Assembly: GCF_003286085.1 (NCBI RefSeq) | Contig: NW_020825322.1 | Span: 248,001 to 312,000, forward strand | DNA: 64,000 bases | Direction of reading: 5' to 3' | DNA from: Drosophila persimilis | Taxonomy: Eukaryota > Arthropoda > Insecta > Diptera > Drosophilidae | Shown here: piece after piece, positions 52,627-62,579 of the stretch | How positions within the stretch are numbered: position 1 is the stretch's first letter | Layout: each line of letters starts with the position of its first letter | Made by a program: the position numbers and the translations under genes | Notes under the pieces: generated by a model | Told to the model about the DNA's origin: nothing | Databases searched by the model: none | What the model saw: only the letters and a program-made list of their open reading frames with translations

Positions 52627-52636
52627 ACTCACTTTT
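52627..52636 (-). other. NetB 5' splice site
   Basis: On the minus strand the exon ends TGT AAA A and is followed by GTGAGTAC, a near-consensus donor. The open frame runs on for 28 more codons to a stop at 52547, but those residues do not resemble a laminin EGF repeat. The conserved sequence ends exactly at this site, so splicing here (phase 1) is strongly preferred. Confidence 0.85.
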
Positions 52637-54169
52637 ACATTCGTTGGCATCATTATCGGTGGCACGCCCCCAGGGCCGATCGAAGTAGAAGGGCTTGCAA
52701 CGCTCGCACTCATCGCCCGCGGTGTTGTGCTTGCAGGCGCATGTCATCGTCAATTTCGAGGTCATCTGCCCCTGCAACTGCATGCCGGAACCGGTGCGTC
52801 CGAAGTGTCCATGGGAGAGGGCGCCTCCTGCCGCTGCTCCTGCCGATGGGGCATCATCATCCTGGCCATCATCCGTATCCGAGGAGGGGGAGACCGAACC
52901 AATGGTTGCCACGCACTCGGAGGCATGACCGTTGCACTTGCAACGTCCGCCGACGGCAAAGTCCGAGACGGCATAGTGCTGTGTGATGGGTGGCAGTGGC
53001 ATTTCCGCCGGCTGAGGCGCTGTGGCAGCAACAGAGGCTGCTGCTGCTGCTGCTGCAGCCTTTACTTGTGGACTGGGGGTTGTGGCAGCCGCAGCCGCAG
53101 CCGCAGCCGCGGCAGCTGTGGCAAGTTTCGTCTGGAAATGCTTCTCGTAGGCGCTGCTGCCGCCCTTGTGCTGTTTCGAGTGCCGCTTGCCGCTTGGCCC
53201 ATCGCCGCCGACACTGTCAGCGGCATAGTCCAAATGGAGATCATCGTCCAGCTCGAGATGCTTCTTGGGCTCCTCGTACTCCTCGTCATAGCCGGCGCTG
53301 TCGTTGTCCTGCATATTGTAGTCGTAGTCGTCCTCGTGCTCGTCCAGCTCCAGTTCGGCCTCCTGGCTGGCGCTCATCTCGTCGCTGAAGCTATTCGCAT
53401 TCCGCTCCTTCTGCAGCAGCAGCTGCGGCGGCAACTCCAGTCGATGGAACACCACCCGAATGTCGGTGGCCGTCACCCAGTCCTGCAGGACCAGCGACGA
53501 GTCCAAATCGTTGGCGGACGGCCTGCCCTCCAGCGTATTGAAGGCGAACCTCTGGGCGGCGCCACCAATGTCATGCTGCGAGTTGATGCAACGTGCCTCC
53601 TGTTCGTTGAATTTCGAGATTTTGGCCCGATCCGGTCGCCCGTAGAACTTCTGGCACTGGGAGCTGTAGAACTGGAAGGGCTGCCAGGTCTGGCCGAAAT
53701 CGGAGCTCTTGAAGATCGCCAGGGAGTCGGGTCGTGCCGCACGGGGGCAGAACGACAGGGAGATGTACGTAAGCTCGTATTTCTTGCCCAGCGACAGGGT
53801 CAAGGTCACATTATCGGGGGGCGCCGTATCGGGATCGTGGGGCACATTCACGCCCGCCGAACGCCAGCAGGTCACGTTGCTGGGATTGTTCAGGTCCGTC
53901 AGAGCGGAGGCGCCACCGCCGCCTGCGATAGTATGTCTCTCGCACACCCGGCACTCCCCCAGAGAGCCATCGCGCTGCAGTTCGCAGTAGCGTTCCGGCC
54001 GCTGGCCGCCGCAGATGCTGGAGGCCTGAACGGGATTCCCGTAGGCGGCATTCACGAAGCTGGGAAGGCACTTGCGGGGCTTCCCCTCGAAGTAGCACGG
54101 ATCGTTGGGTGCGATCCCGCCGAAGATGCAGAGGGGGGCCAAGGCCAGGAAGAGCACCAAAACCTCCAT
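52633..54169 (-). CDS. NetB: Netrin-B, first large coding exon (partial gene)
   Basis: Netrins are secreted laminin-related guidance cues that act through Frazzled/DCC and Unc5. The exon encodes 512 codons plus one base. Residues 1-20 form a signal peptide. About 24-245 is the laminin N-terminal domain, with NDPCYFEGKPRKC, SNVTCWRS and GRPSANDLDSSLVLQDWVTA typical of netrins and NVT sequons at N98 and N120. About 246-397 is a non-conserved linker: acidic (DEHEDDYDY), then basic, then two polyalanine runs. HYAVSDFAVGGRCKCNGH (398-415) returns to the fold and opens the first laminin EGF repeat, which carries a Gly/Ser/Asp-rich loop (about 421-473) before CACKHNTAG and ends at NANECK-type sequence. 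The exon stops at an AAAA|GTGAGT donor in phase 1. The ATG at 54169 precedes the signal peptide. Assignment to NetB rather than NetA rests on remembered sequence (PNDPCYFEGKPRKCLPSF) and the long linker. LE2, LE3 and the C-terminal domain are not in view. Confidence 0.93.
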
Positions 54170-54183
54170 ATCGTGTTCGTTTC

Positions 54184-54214
54184 ACTCTCTATCTCTCTCT
54201 CTCACTCTCTCTTC
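54184..54214 (-). promoter_or_regulatory. GAGA tract just upstream of the NetB start codon
   Basis: On the NetB strand this is a run of GA dinucleotides broken by single T or G bases, 15-45 bp before the ATG. Such tracts are bound by GAGA factor and CLAMP in flies. On the X chromosome, GA-rich motifs are also the core of MSL entry sites. Here it may simply be leader sequence. Confidence 0.35.
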
Positions 54215-54541
54215 CTTCGTTCAGTTTTGTGTTTCCCTTTTGCACTCGCGAGGATCAGCACACACTCACACAAACAGAAAAAAAACAACAGTTATAACGC
54301 GGCACTCGCGGATCGGCAGACGGCAGGCGTCACTGAGTCTGGCAGCAGCGGCGGCCGCATGCAACAGCTGCCCGCGCGCTCTTCTTCGAAATGTGTCTCG
54401 TCTCCTATTGGGGCACCACTTACGCTTCGGTCTCTCTTTCGTTTAGTTTTTTGGTGCAACAGAAAGCCGGGGCTCTCTTCCAACTCGGTCAACCTTCGGC
54501 GCTGCTCTGTTCTCTGCTTTCGATTCCTTGGCGGCAGTATC

Positions 54542-54562
54542 CTGCTGCTGCTGCTGCTGCTG
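54542..54562 (+). repeat. (CTG)7 repeat
   Basis: Seven uninterrupted CTG units in the NetB upstream region (CAG on the NetB strand). Confidence 0.9.
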
Positions 54563-54810
54563 CGCTGCTTGGAAAAACTCACCACAGGGGGTGGCTGGGG
54601 GCCGGACGCATGTTGCGGAGGCTGTTCTGCACACACACAGGCACTAACACGAACGCACTCGCACACGAAAAAAAAGACAAACAACAAATATGCGTGGGAC
54701 ACGACGGAGGTTACTTTTCGGCTTTTACGCTTCGGCTAAATGCTTCGTTTCGTCGCTGTCTGTCTCTCTCGCTTGCGCCGCTTTACGTTGTTCACCTGGC
54801 TAACGGTTTT

Positions 54811-54834
54811 GAATGAATGAATGAATGAATGCAT
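54811..54834 (+). repeat. (GAAT)n microsatellite
   Basis: Five GAAT units followed by a variant GCAT GAAT. The same unit recurs at 51720-51741 on the other side of the NetB exon. Confidence 0.85.
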
Positions 54835-54905
54835 GAATGCAGGGCGAGAGAACATGATGCTGATGCTGGAGTGTTGCCAACCGATGATGCTGCTGGGTGT
54901 GTGGT

Positions 54906-54969
54906 GTTGCTGAGCAACATTTGTTGCTGGTTCGCTTGTATGCGTGTGATGTTTGGCAACAATTGTTGC
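54906..54969. repeat. GTTGC/GCAAC inverted-repeat cluster upstream of NetB
   Basis: Within 64 bp there are GTTGC-TGA-GCAAC (54906-54918), TTGTTGCTGG, and a perfect 14-bp palindrome GCAACAATTGTTGC (54956-54969) with a CAATTG E-box core. A protein-binding role is inference. Confidence 0.5.
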
Positions 54970-57900
54970 TAGTAGTTTGTTTTCTTAAGGAACGGTGGGG
55001 ATGGGATCAAAAGGGGGAATCTGGAGACATTTAAGATGGGAATAATCATTATTAAAACTGGAAATATATTTATTTTGTGTAATATTTACAGAAAAATGTG
55101 TGTACCTTAAAACTATTGCACAGGAAATCCAACAAAAGCAAAAAGAGCAAAGGTATGCAACATCCGTTGTCTACGAAGACCATCAGAACAAAGCCAGAGA
55201 AACACTGAGAGTGAGAGTGAGCGTGAGAGGGAGCAGCATAGACAGAACGACGCCTGCGCAACGTTCTCAGCAGGCGTTTTTTTCATCTCTTTCATGCCCT
55301 TCCTCTGTCCCTCTCTCGCTTAAGCAGAGCTTCCTGCAAATGGATTTTAATGCTCAAAGTTTAACCCACGGCATGCTCTTCCACCGCCCACACCCCCTGC
55401 AGTGCTTAGCAATTTGTAAAGAGCGCATTACCTGTGACCCACACCCGCGCCCGCACTCACGCTCTCTCTCCCTCACACTCTGCCAGTGCCACGAAAGGGA
55501 ACGTGCCGTGGGAGATCTTTGCTGAGCTTCCGTTATACCATTGTTGTTTTCTCCACCTTTTACACTCACACACACTCGCAGTCTCTGCTCTGCCGCTGCT
55601 CCAACACTCGGCCCTGCCGATTTTGATACCCTTTGTATTTGGGTATATGCATTTGCCAGATATCGTTGAAACGCAAAAGATTTGCAAGAATATGTCTACA
55701 CAAAAAATGACGCTACAATTAGTGCATTTCTATTGGAACAATAGGAAGACCATGTCCCTGAACAGCTATTACTCCATCACATTTGATCCTTGGTCTCTGC
55801 TGTGAGCTGATCCCAGCAAAAACCTCCTCTAACTCAACACAATCGACATTAAAATACAAATTGCTAAACATTTAATAAGTACAAAGTGTATTCAATGCTT
55901 CGATTCCCCCATAACTTTACCTCATTTCTCTTTGATTTATTGCTTGTGACATTTCTTTGGATTTCGAGTCCGATTCGAAGTCGACGTCGGGGCTGCGCTT
56001 CAAGTGGTTCCCCCTGCCCACCCTTTCCAATCCCCTTCCACCCGCTCTGAAATCCCCGTCGTTATGTTTTATTTATAACGGATTTGGGCCTTTCGTCGTG
56101 CATTGTTTATAAATATTTATGGGCGAGTGGGAAAGGGACAAGGAGAGACAGTGGGAGAAAGAGAGATGGATAGTGGTTCTCCCTTTATGATTCCTTTTTC
56201 GCTTATTTTTCGACCTGCTGTGGATTTTGCTTTTCCTTTCGGTTTTTTTTTGTATACTCTTCAAAGATGGTAGGATACTTTCTGAACACGTTTTGGTAAT
56301 GCACAGAAGGAAATATCTTTGAACATAGAAACTGGAAAGAAAACATTCTAAGAGAGAAGGATACTCCACATTGAACGCCATATTTTTCACATCTATTAGA
56401 TATCTTTTTGGTAAAATGTTTCTCATTCTAAGTATGGATTGGAAATTAGTATGATTTGATCATTATCTATAACAATGCATCCCAATGCATAACCATTGCA
56501 ATGGTTCAAATCAAGGCTCTATAACTTAGAGCTAATATTAAAAATTATGGCAAATTTGTTGTTTTTATAGTAAGGAATCGAAACGTAACACACTTTGAAT
56601 ATATTTTGCCAAGATCTCATGAAAAAATAGTTTATAAACTTACGTTTTAATCAGAAAGTTTTTTTTCTATTGCCAGATATCCAATGACAGCATTTATTAA
56701 TTCTGATAATGTAATTTTGTATGATTCTTTTATCATGTTGAAATGATTGACTGAGAAAAATATTTAATAAGAAAAACTAGTTTTCAGAAGATTTTATTTT
56801 GTTTTTTATTGTTCAATAATGAATCATTCCATATCATCCTTTATTTTAAAAGAAGAAATACATATTTAAGAGTACTACATATACATAACTTTACCCCTAT
56901 CCCTTTTCCAAACTATGGATAGATTTTTGATCGTATGTCTTATCAATCAGATTCTTTAACTAGATTTTAAAAGCAGTCCTCACTGAAAGAGCATCTGCAT
57001 TTCGCGGAACTCAATTCCTTAGCTTTTCTGCTGTTTTGTTGTTGTTGTTTTCTGGCGGTTTTTATTTTGATTTGGGTCCATTTTGGATACAATATTTCGT
57101 GCTTTCCGTAATGGAATTTTAATTTTATTTGCTTACATCCCGCAGCTCCTAGGAAAGTGCCAGGCGATTTCTTTTTCTTTTCGAGTGAAATCTGCCCCGA
57201 GAGCACACCACAGACCACCACTCCCGAGCTGGAGCTCCAGTTCCAGATTCAACTATTGTCAGCGATTGTCTCCTCTACGCCTCCGTTGGAGGATGGTATG
57301 GCTCCGGGGTTCGTGGCGTTCAGTGGAGCAGAAAGGTGTAATTATGACGCCGGGGCCACTTGGTCGAGTGCCGCTAAATGGCCATGACCACCACCTGATC
57401 ATTATGATCATTATGATGGGGTCTCTACCAGCAGCAGCAACAGCCGCGTCTCATGAGCTGAGGCATTGAAGGCGTTCCCCGAAACTGCGCGTTGATGGAT
57501 ACAAAAGATGTTTCCAAAAAATAAGAAATGCTCTCACTCTACTATGCTCTTTCCTACACTGAAAACTCTTTGCCTGGAATGATTTACCCTTCATCTTCGA
57601 AATGAATGGAAATTCTTTAAAAATGCACTAAATGAATCGTTTCAAAGCCATTTTGGAAACATTTTTCACTTAAATCAAGCTTATCAACGCTTTCTGGATC
57701 TGCAATCCAATGCCAAAAATTGCTAAGAATAATTATGGTACGCACACATCCACCGGACATCGGGAAGAAGGAGCTTCAGGATTTTGGACATTGGGCATTG
57801 GCATCATAAAATGGCAGACAGGCCAGGCAAATGACCAACAAAACACAAATCAAACTATTTTCACTTCTGCTCTGGTCGGAGGCCACACAAAGCAAGGATA

Positions 57901-58107
57901 CACTGTAGTAGGGTGACGCACTATCCATTGAGGTAAAATGGTTGCAAAAATGGTTGCAATAGAAAAAAGATTTATCAAATGATTAAATAATGTTCGAAAA
58001 TATAACTCTAAATATATAGCTTTTCTCTACCAAAAAATCAAATAAGAGTGAGCGAGAAACAAAAACCGAAATTTTCGGATCCAATACGGTAAAAATGGCG
58101 ATTCCTT

Positions 58108-58147
58108 TCTCTCTCTCTCTCCCTCTCTCTTTCAGTGTGGCTTAGCA
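58108..58147 (+). repeat. Dispersed motif, copy 11
   Basis: A long CT run and TTTCAGTGTGGCTTAGCATC, outside the NetB transcript on its 5' side. Confidence 0.7.
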
Positions 58148-58651
58148 TCAACCTCTGACGTCACAAGATGAAGCATCTACCCTATGCGTCACCTTCACCA
58201 TAGCAATCTCAATCAGAGTTTTTCCCCGCACTCCTCTACTCCGTTGAAGCAAAGTTATTTATGCCATGTATCCATGGCATATATACACATATGTAGTTTT
58301 TCGGTTATACACAGACATACCACCGATGCAGACCACAGAACCCCCTCTGGTTGCCCCTCTGTTTGCCCCTCTGTTTGCCCCACTGGTTCCACACTGGTTC
58401 ATGGACCATGGAATACTCGTATTTATTTATTTGCATTTGTATTAAATTTTCAATTCATTTTCCGGAAAAATTTCTCGCTTTACTGCTTTGCAAAATGTTT
58501 GCTAGAATATTTGTTATTTTCCCCTTTCCCCCATGTTTTTTGGGGGTTCAGAGTTCAGGGGAAGTGGTTCTTGCGGCTTCTATGTATTTCTAATGAGCCT
58601 TATGGGTGACTGGAGTCGACTCCCGGTCCCGGACTGGACCCCTGCCTCTCA

Positions 58652-58679
58652 TGTGTGTGTGTGTGTGTGGGTGTGTGTA
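58652..58679 (+). repeat. (GT)n microsatellite
   Basis: GT run with one GG break, in the NetB 5' intergenic region. Confidence 0.88.
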
Positions 58680-61600
58680 TCTGTAGTTTGTTTCATTTAA
58701 ATGATTTATTTATTTTTGCTCATTCGCAAAGCTTTCGGTATGCAATGCAGACGCACGAAAATAATCTCTGACTTTTCGAGGAGTTGGCAGACCCGGGTAG
58801 CCATTAGCTTTTGCAGGAGTTGGCATGTCCGTAAACTACTTCTGGGCCCTGCCCTTGCCATGTCCTGTCTTTGGTCAGAACTGGCCCTGTTCTTGTTTTT
58901 GTATTGGGGGAAATTGCTTCTGGCATTTGATTTGTACATCATTTTTAACGAAGCATACTGTTGCCCATACACACAAAGAACAGAGCGGTAGAAAGCGGAA
59001 GGACATGGGAATGGACAGACACAGAACATATCCGCGTTGTTGTAGCTCTTGACTCTGTGGCTGTTTGCTTCTCACTCACTCGGCGGTGGCTCTCTATCTT
59101 TTTCCCACATTCAGTTAATGAATGATCCAAAAACGTGGCATCCAGATGTGGTATACAGTGAAAGTTGTACTGTCGAACACGAGCCCTTGAGCTTCCATTC
59201 TTATATATTTTTAAAGAGAAAATATACAACTCTTTGACCTTAATGGATTTTCTCTCAAGGACACTTTCCTCTCGAGACAGTCTTCACTGTACATTTGATA
59301 TATGAATTTCCCCAAAAAATACACATACGCGCACATATATTTTGGGCATTTGTCTGTCATTCGCTCTGCTCCTGACAGGATATTAAATAGGCATATTCAT
59401 TTGCAGGAAATATTAAATCAACATATTAGCAAATCAATGCCTAACGGAATTGAATGAAGGAAGGAAGAATACATTGTGTACTTTGTAAGGAATTCATTCA
59501 AGGGATTCCGCTTCCACTCCGCTTTCGTTGTTTTGTTTTTGAAGCCAAGGCTGTGTGTTGTAGCCTTATTTGTATCCAATCGAAGATGTCCATCAAATCG
59601 AACAATTCTACGAGCATTCACGATAGGTATGGTATATACATATGTACATATGTATATCTTAAGCGCCTTAAATGTGATATTAAATGTTAAATAATGGTCA
59701 AGTGGTTTTATTTAAATGGTTGCTGGCTGTTAGTTTTGTGTAGATATTTTGAATGTATTATTAGCACTTAATTTGAATGTCTTTAGTCAGTTCCAGTCTT
59801 CAATGGGAATACTTTATGTCTATGGGGATGGGAGGTCTTTCATCCAGCTATACCAATTCCATCTTCAAGAATAAGTTAAGTAACGCAGAGATGTACCTAT
59901 AAAACTCTCCCCTGATGCTTTCCTATGTGGCTTTCCCATGTACGGGGAGATCTATCTTTCTTCGCAGTGCCCGTTCCCATCGATCCAATCCAAACCAATT
60001 GCTGGAGGATTACAAAATCAAATGAACCAAAAAATAGTGGGAAATTTCAACATAGGATTTTGAGTCGAAACTCGCATTTTCAGTTTCCATTTCGGTTCGG
60101 CATTGAGGCATATCTTTCTTTCCTTTGCAACTGCAACGTTCCTCTACTTTTTCTCGGGGGCCTGCAACGTTCCTATACTTTTCCTCGGGGCCTGCTCCGC
60201 TCTCTACTCTCTACTCAAGTGGCAGGCAGAGAGACCCAGGCGTTGTATGGTCATATCTCAAGTGCATCGGCATCAGCCTCATCATCATCCTCGTCGACTT
60301 CGTCGTCGTCGTCGCTGGCGGCATCGTCATCGATGGGAGACGAAGACTATCGGGAAATCACGTAATGGGCACGTAGGCCAAATATTTACTTAAGCCCCAG
60401 TCAGAATGGGAGGGAGTCTGCTCAGTGTGGATGCTGGATGGAGGTGGTTTCCCACCTTAATGTTCTGGTGGCAAACCAATTGACTTGACAAGTGAGGAGA
60501 GCTGCTGCTGGTGCTGCTGCTGCCGCTGCTGCTGGTGTGGCTGGAAGGGAAGCGTGAAGGAGTCGAGGAGTCGCTGGAGTAGACAATGACTTCCTGCTGC
60601 AATTGTTTGACTTAATTGCCAGCGCACTGCAACTGCAAACAAAGAGGGGCTGGAACGGGATGGGCACTGCATACCGTGGACACGCACCGGAGAGCATTCC
60701 TTTGAGGACCACCCGCAGGGCCATCGGCGGCGGCAATGATGTACTGATCCCCGGTCAAAGGGCCACAACAATTTCATTGATTATGGCATTCGACATCGAT
60801 TTGGTAAGGCATGGGGCAATAATCCTCTTGGGGGGAAATTGCCAGCAAAAGCCCAGAGGCATGCCCCGTCGTCGCCGTCGTCTAGTGTGGCAAATATCAA
60901 AGTCAAACAAATGTGAAGTATGTGTGGCAGAAGTGGGGCAACAACTCCTCTCCGGTCAGGGGCCACATGGAAGGTGGCAAGTGTTTTGCACTAAAAGCGA
61001 AACTACTTAGCATTTGCCGCCATCCAACTTCTGCGGCAAAAGTGGGACTCAAAGACGGATTCAGAGATGGCGATGGCGATGGAGACGGAGTCTGGCCTCC
61101 AGAGTTGAAGTTGAAGGAGGCGGAAACGGTAACGGAAACAGAGGAAAGGCAAAAGGAAAAGCAACAAAAACACAAACGGAAGGCAAAAGGAAAATCATGA
61201 AGGCAAAAAAGCGAAAGCCCAGACCGGGGAATGAGGTCAAGAGACAAAATAGGCTTACTGACATGTGTGTCTCGCTGTCTCTCTGTCTGTTATGTCTGTC
61301 TGTTAGCCCACTTGTCCTCCTCCTATTCCTCCCCCTCCTCGTCCTTCTATGTAGTCCCTTTTGTGGGAATTTAACGGTCAAATCGCTTGACTTTTTCCTG
61401 TCCAAAGAGCAAATTCCTTGAGGCTCTTTTTGGGGGGCTTTCTTCAGATCATGGGGCTTTCTTTTTACACGTGGGGATACTTATATGTGACTTTTCTACC
61501 CCACAGATAGATTTTTAGTTCAAATCAGCTGCTCTATATTATATCTTTGTTTCTGTTTTCTCCTCAGGTTTCAGAGTATTTTAATGTATGGGTTCTAGGA

Positions 61601-61684
61601 TTGCTGGCACTTATGAAATATTTCATTTTCGCAGACCCTTACCTTAAGAAATTTTAGAGCTTTACAATACTTTTGGGACCCTAT

Positions 61685-61971
61685 TTATACTGCCGTAATG
61701 CTGCACTTGTAGGGCCTTTCGCTCTGGCTCTTGTCGATATGTTTTGACCTCTTCTCGATTTTGAGTGGATTTTGTACATCGCTTTCATTGGATTGCGAGG
61801 ATAAGTCTTTGATTTGGCAGGGTCTTGACTCTGAGTAATGAGGCGGCTCGAAAGCGGCCTCATGTCCACGCTGAAGGGAGGCGATGGTAATACAAAACCC
61901 ATAGGCATAGTGCTCCATTAATTTTCCCTCGAAAAACTCGCCGTCTGGAACATGGGCCACCGAACGGTTTA
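61685..61971 (-). CDS. Last coding exon of an unidentified gene (partial)
   Basis: I do not recognise the protein. On the minus strand a TTTTCTTGACAATTTCACAG acceptor precedes an open frame of 94 codons that ends in TAA at 61685-61687. The piece starts NRSVAHVPDGEFFEGK, runs through a Ser/Gln/Lys-rich hydrophilic middle and ends in SITAV. That terminal T-A-V fits a class I PDZ ligand (S/T-X-hydrophobic) of the kind found on membrane proteins. Codons look coding and are not low-complexity, unlike the other short frames nearby. The codon split at the acceptor is phase 1 (x|TA). Upstream exons must lie to the right, perhaps past the window edge, which would put the inverted-repeat element at 62.4-63.8 kb inside its intron. 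It could still be a chance frame. Confidence 0.55.
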
Positions 61972-62388
61972 CTGTGAAATTGTCAAGAAAATGCGTGTTT
62001 AAGCCAGATTAAATGCATTTCATTGTTGATTTATTGGCCCACAACCACTAGCCACCATGTCAGCCCGTGCCCCCATGTTTCCCCTCTCCCCACCCATTCT
62101 GCCCTAGAGGTCTACTCCACTGATTCCCCCTGATTCGAATTCGAATTCGTTTCGCTCCCATTGTTGACTCCAATTATTTATGGGTCAAAAATGCGACATG
62201 AACAAGTCGAGAAGGCAGGCTATCAAATTTCAATGTTGCCCCCGCAGCATGTGGCACCGCAGCATGTTGCTAGGCAGCACAAAAATGGTGAATTTCTCTT
62301 GCCACATGTTGTGGCAGATTGATATAATCACTAAGCAAACAATGCATAGACTAAAAACTGCCTGAATAAATTGTCTGGACGATTGGCC
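61972..62388. other. Probable intron of the right-hand gene
   Basis: Non-coding sequence upstream of the acceptor at 61972. It includes GATTCGAATTCGAATTCG at 62132-62149 and a short run of CATGTTG/CAGCATG near 62250-62275. Confidence 0.35.
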
Positions 62389-62426
62389 GTGGGACGAGGA
62401 CTTCGTCTGTGAGTTCTCGCGTTTTC

Positions 62427-62522
62427 GAGGACCATCCATCTGTTAGTATGCACGCAAGCCGCTTGCTATCTCTTTCTATCGTTTGTCTCTCTGCGAGCAG
62501 AGAGAGAGAGTGGATGGTCCTC
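62427..62522 (+). repeat. Left inverted arm
   Basis: Begins GAGGACCATCCATCTG and ends GTGGATGGTCCTC, so the arm is itself a small fold-back. Homology to the right arm extends on both sides, from about 62389 to 62553 (GACGACGTCACGTTATTACTAA). Confidence 0.75.
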
Positions 62523-62579
62523 AGCAAAGCGGACGACGTCACGTTATTACTAACCCGCAAGTCCTCAGAACTTTTAAAA

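Larger units (their letters stand above)
1..52632 (-). other. NetB: Long NetB intron, no further exon recognised
   Basis: Everything left of the NetB donor is read as intron, because no later netrin exon was found on the minus strand. I looked for CRFNME-like LE2 sequence, the cysteine-dense LE3 and the C-terminal domain. Open frames here are short, in low-complexity DNA, or overlapping on both strands, as expected by chance. A short exon could have escaped me. The interval carries the ratchet-like site at 19.6 kb, the phased arrays, the dispersed CAGTGTGGCTTAGCA family and many microsatellites, listed separately. Confidence 0.6.
47916..52632. other. NetB-proximal intron stretch
   Basis: Holds the GGCA repeat, a (TCATGCC)n run at 48339-48367, one dispersed motif copy, a GAAT repeat at 51720-51741, and a segment at 51354-51647 free of stops in all three minus-strand frames. 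51840-52500 is AT-rich with no recognised feature. Confidence 0.4.
54170..54850 (-). promoter_or_regulatory. NetB 5' leader and proximal upstream region
   Basis: This stretch precedes the NetB start codon. It contains the GAGA tract, AC-rich DNA at 54262-54300, a CTG run, a GAAT repeat, and a minus-strand CTCAGTG at 54331-54337 that fits the fly initiator (TCAGT) but has no clear TATA or downstream element. A GTGAGT at 54577-54582 could be the donor of a 5'UTR intron. A 136-codon minus-strand frame (54292-54702) would be an upstream frame if transcription starts beyond it. Its sequence is low-complexity, so I do not call it a gene. The transcription start is not determined. Confidence 0.4.
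54970..61684. other. Intergenic region between NetB and the right-hand gene
   Basis: No supportable gene was seen. It holds: AT-rich DNA (55010-55090, 56430-56960); GA/GC-rich DNA with AC tracts (55180-55560); a pyrimidine-rich copy of the dispersed CAGTGTGGCTTAGCA motif (58108-58147); a GT repeat (58652-58679); and GAT/TCG trinucleotide runs (60270-60345) that open frames by composition. The plus-strand frame at 60603-61010 and others like it show no recognisable domain. Confidence 0.55.

Noticed and set aside
52547-52632. Open-frame extension of the NetB exon by 28 codons
   Set aside because: It follows a consensus GTGAGT donor, and the residues (SEYRIATTS...) do not fit a laminin EGF repeat.
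60125-60376. Hydrophobic plus-strand frame resembling a membrane helix
   Set aside because: The helix is a translation of ATC/GTC trinucleotide repeats, and other frames give poly-Ser or poly-Arg.
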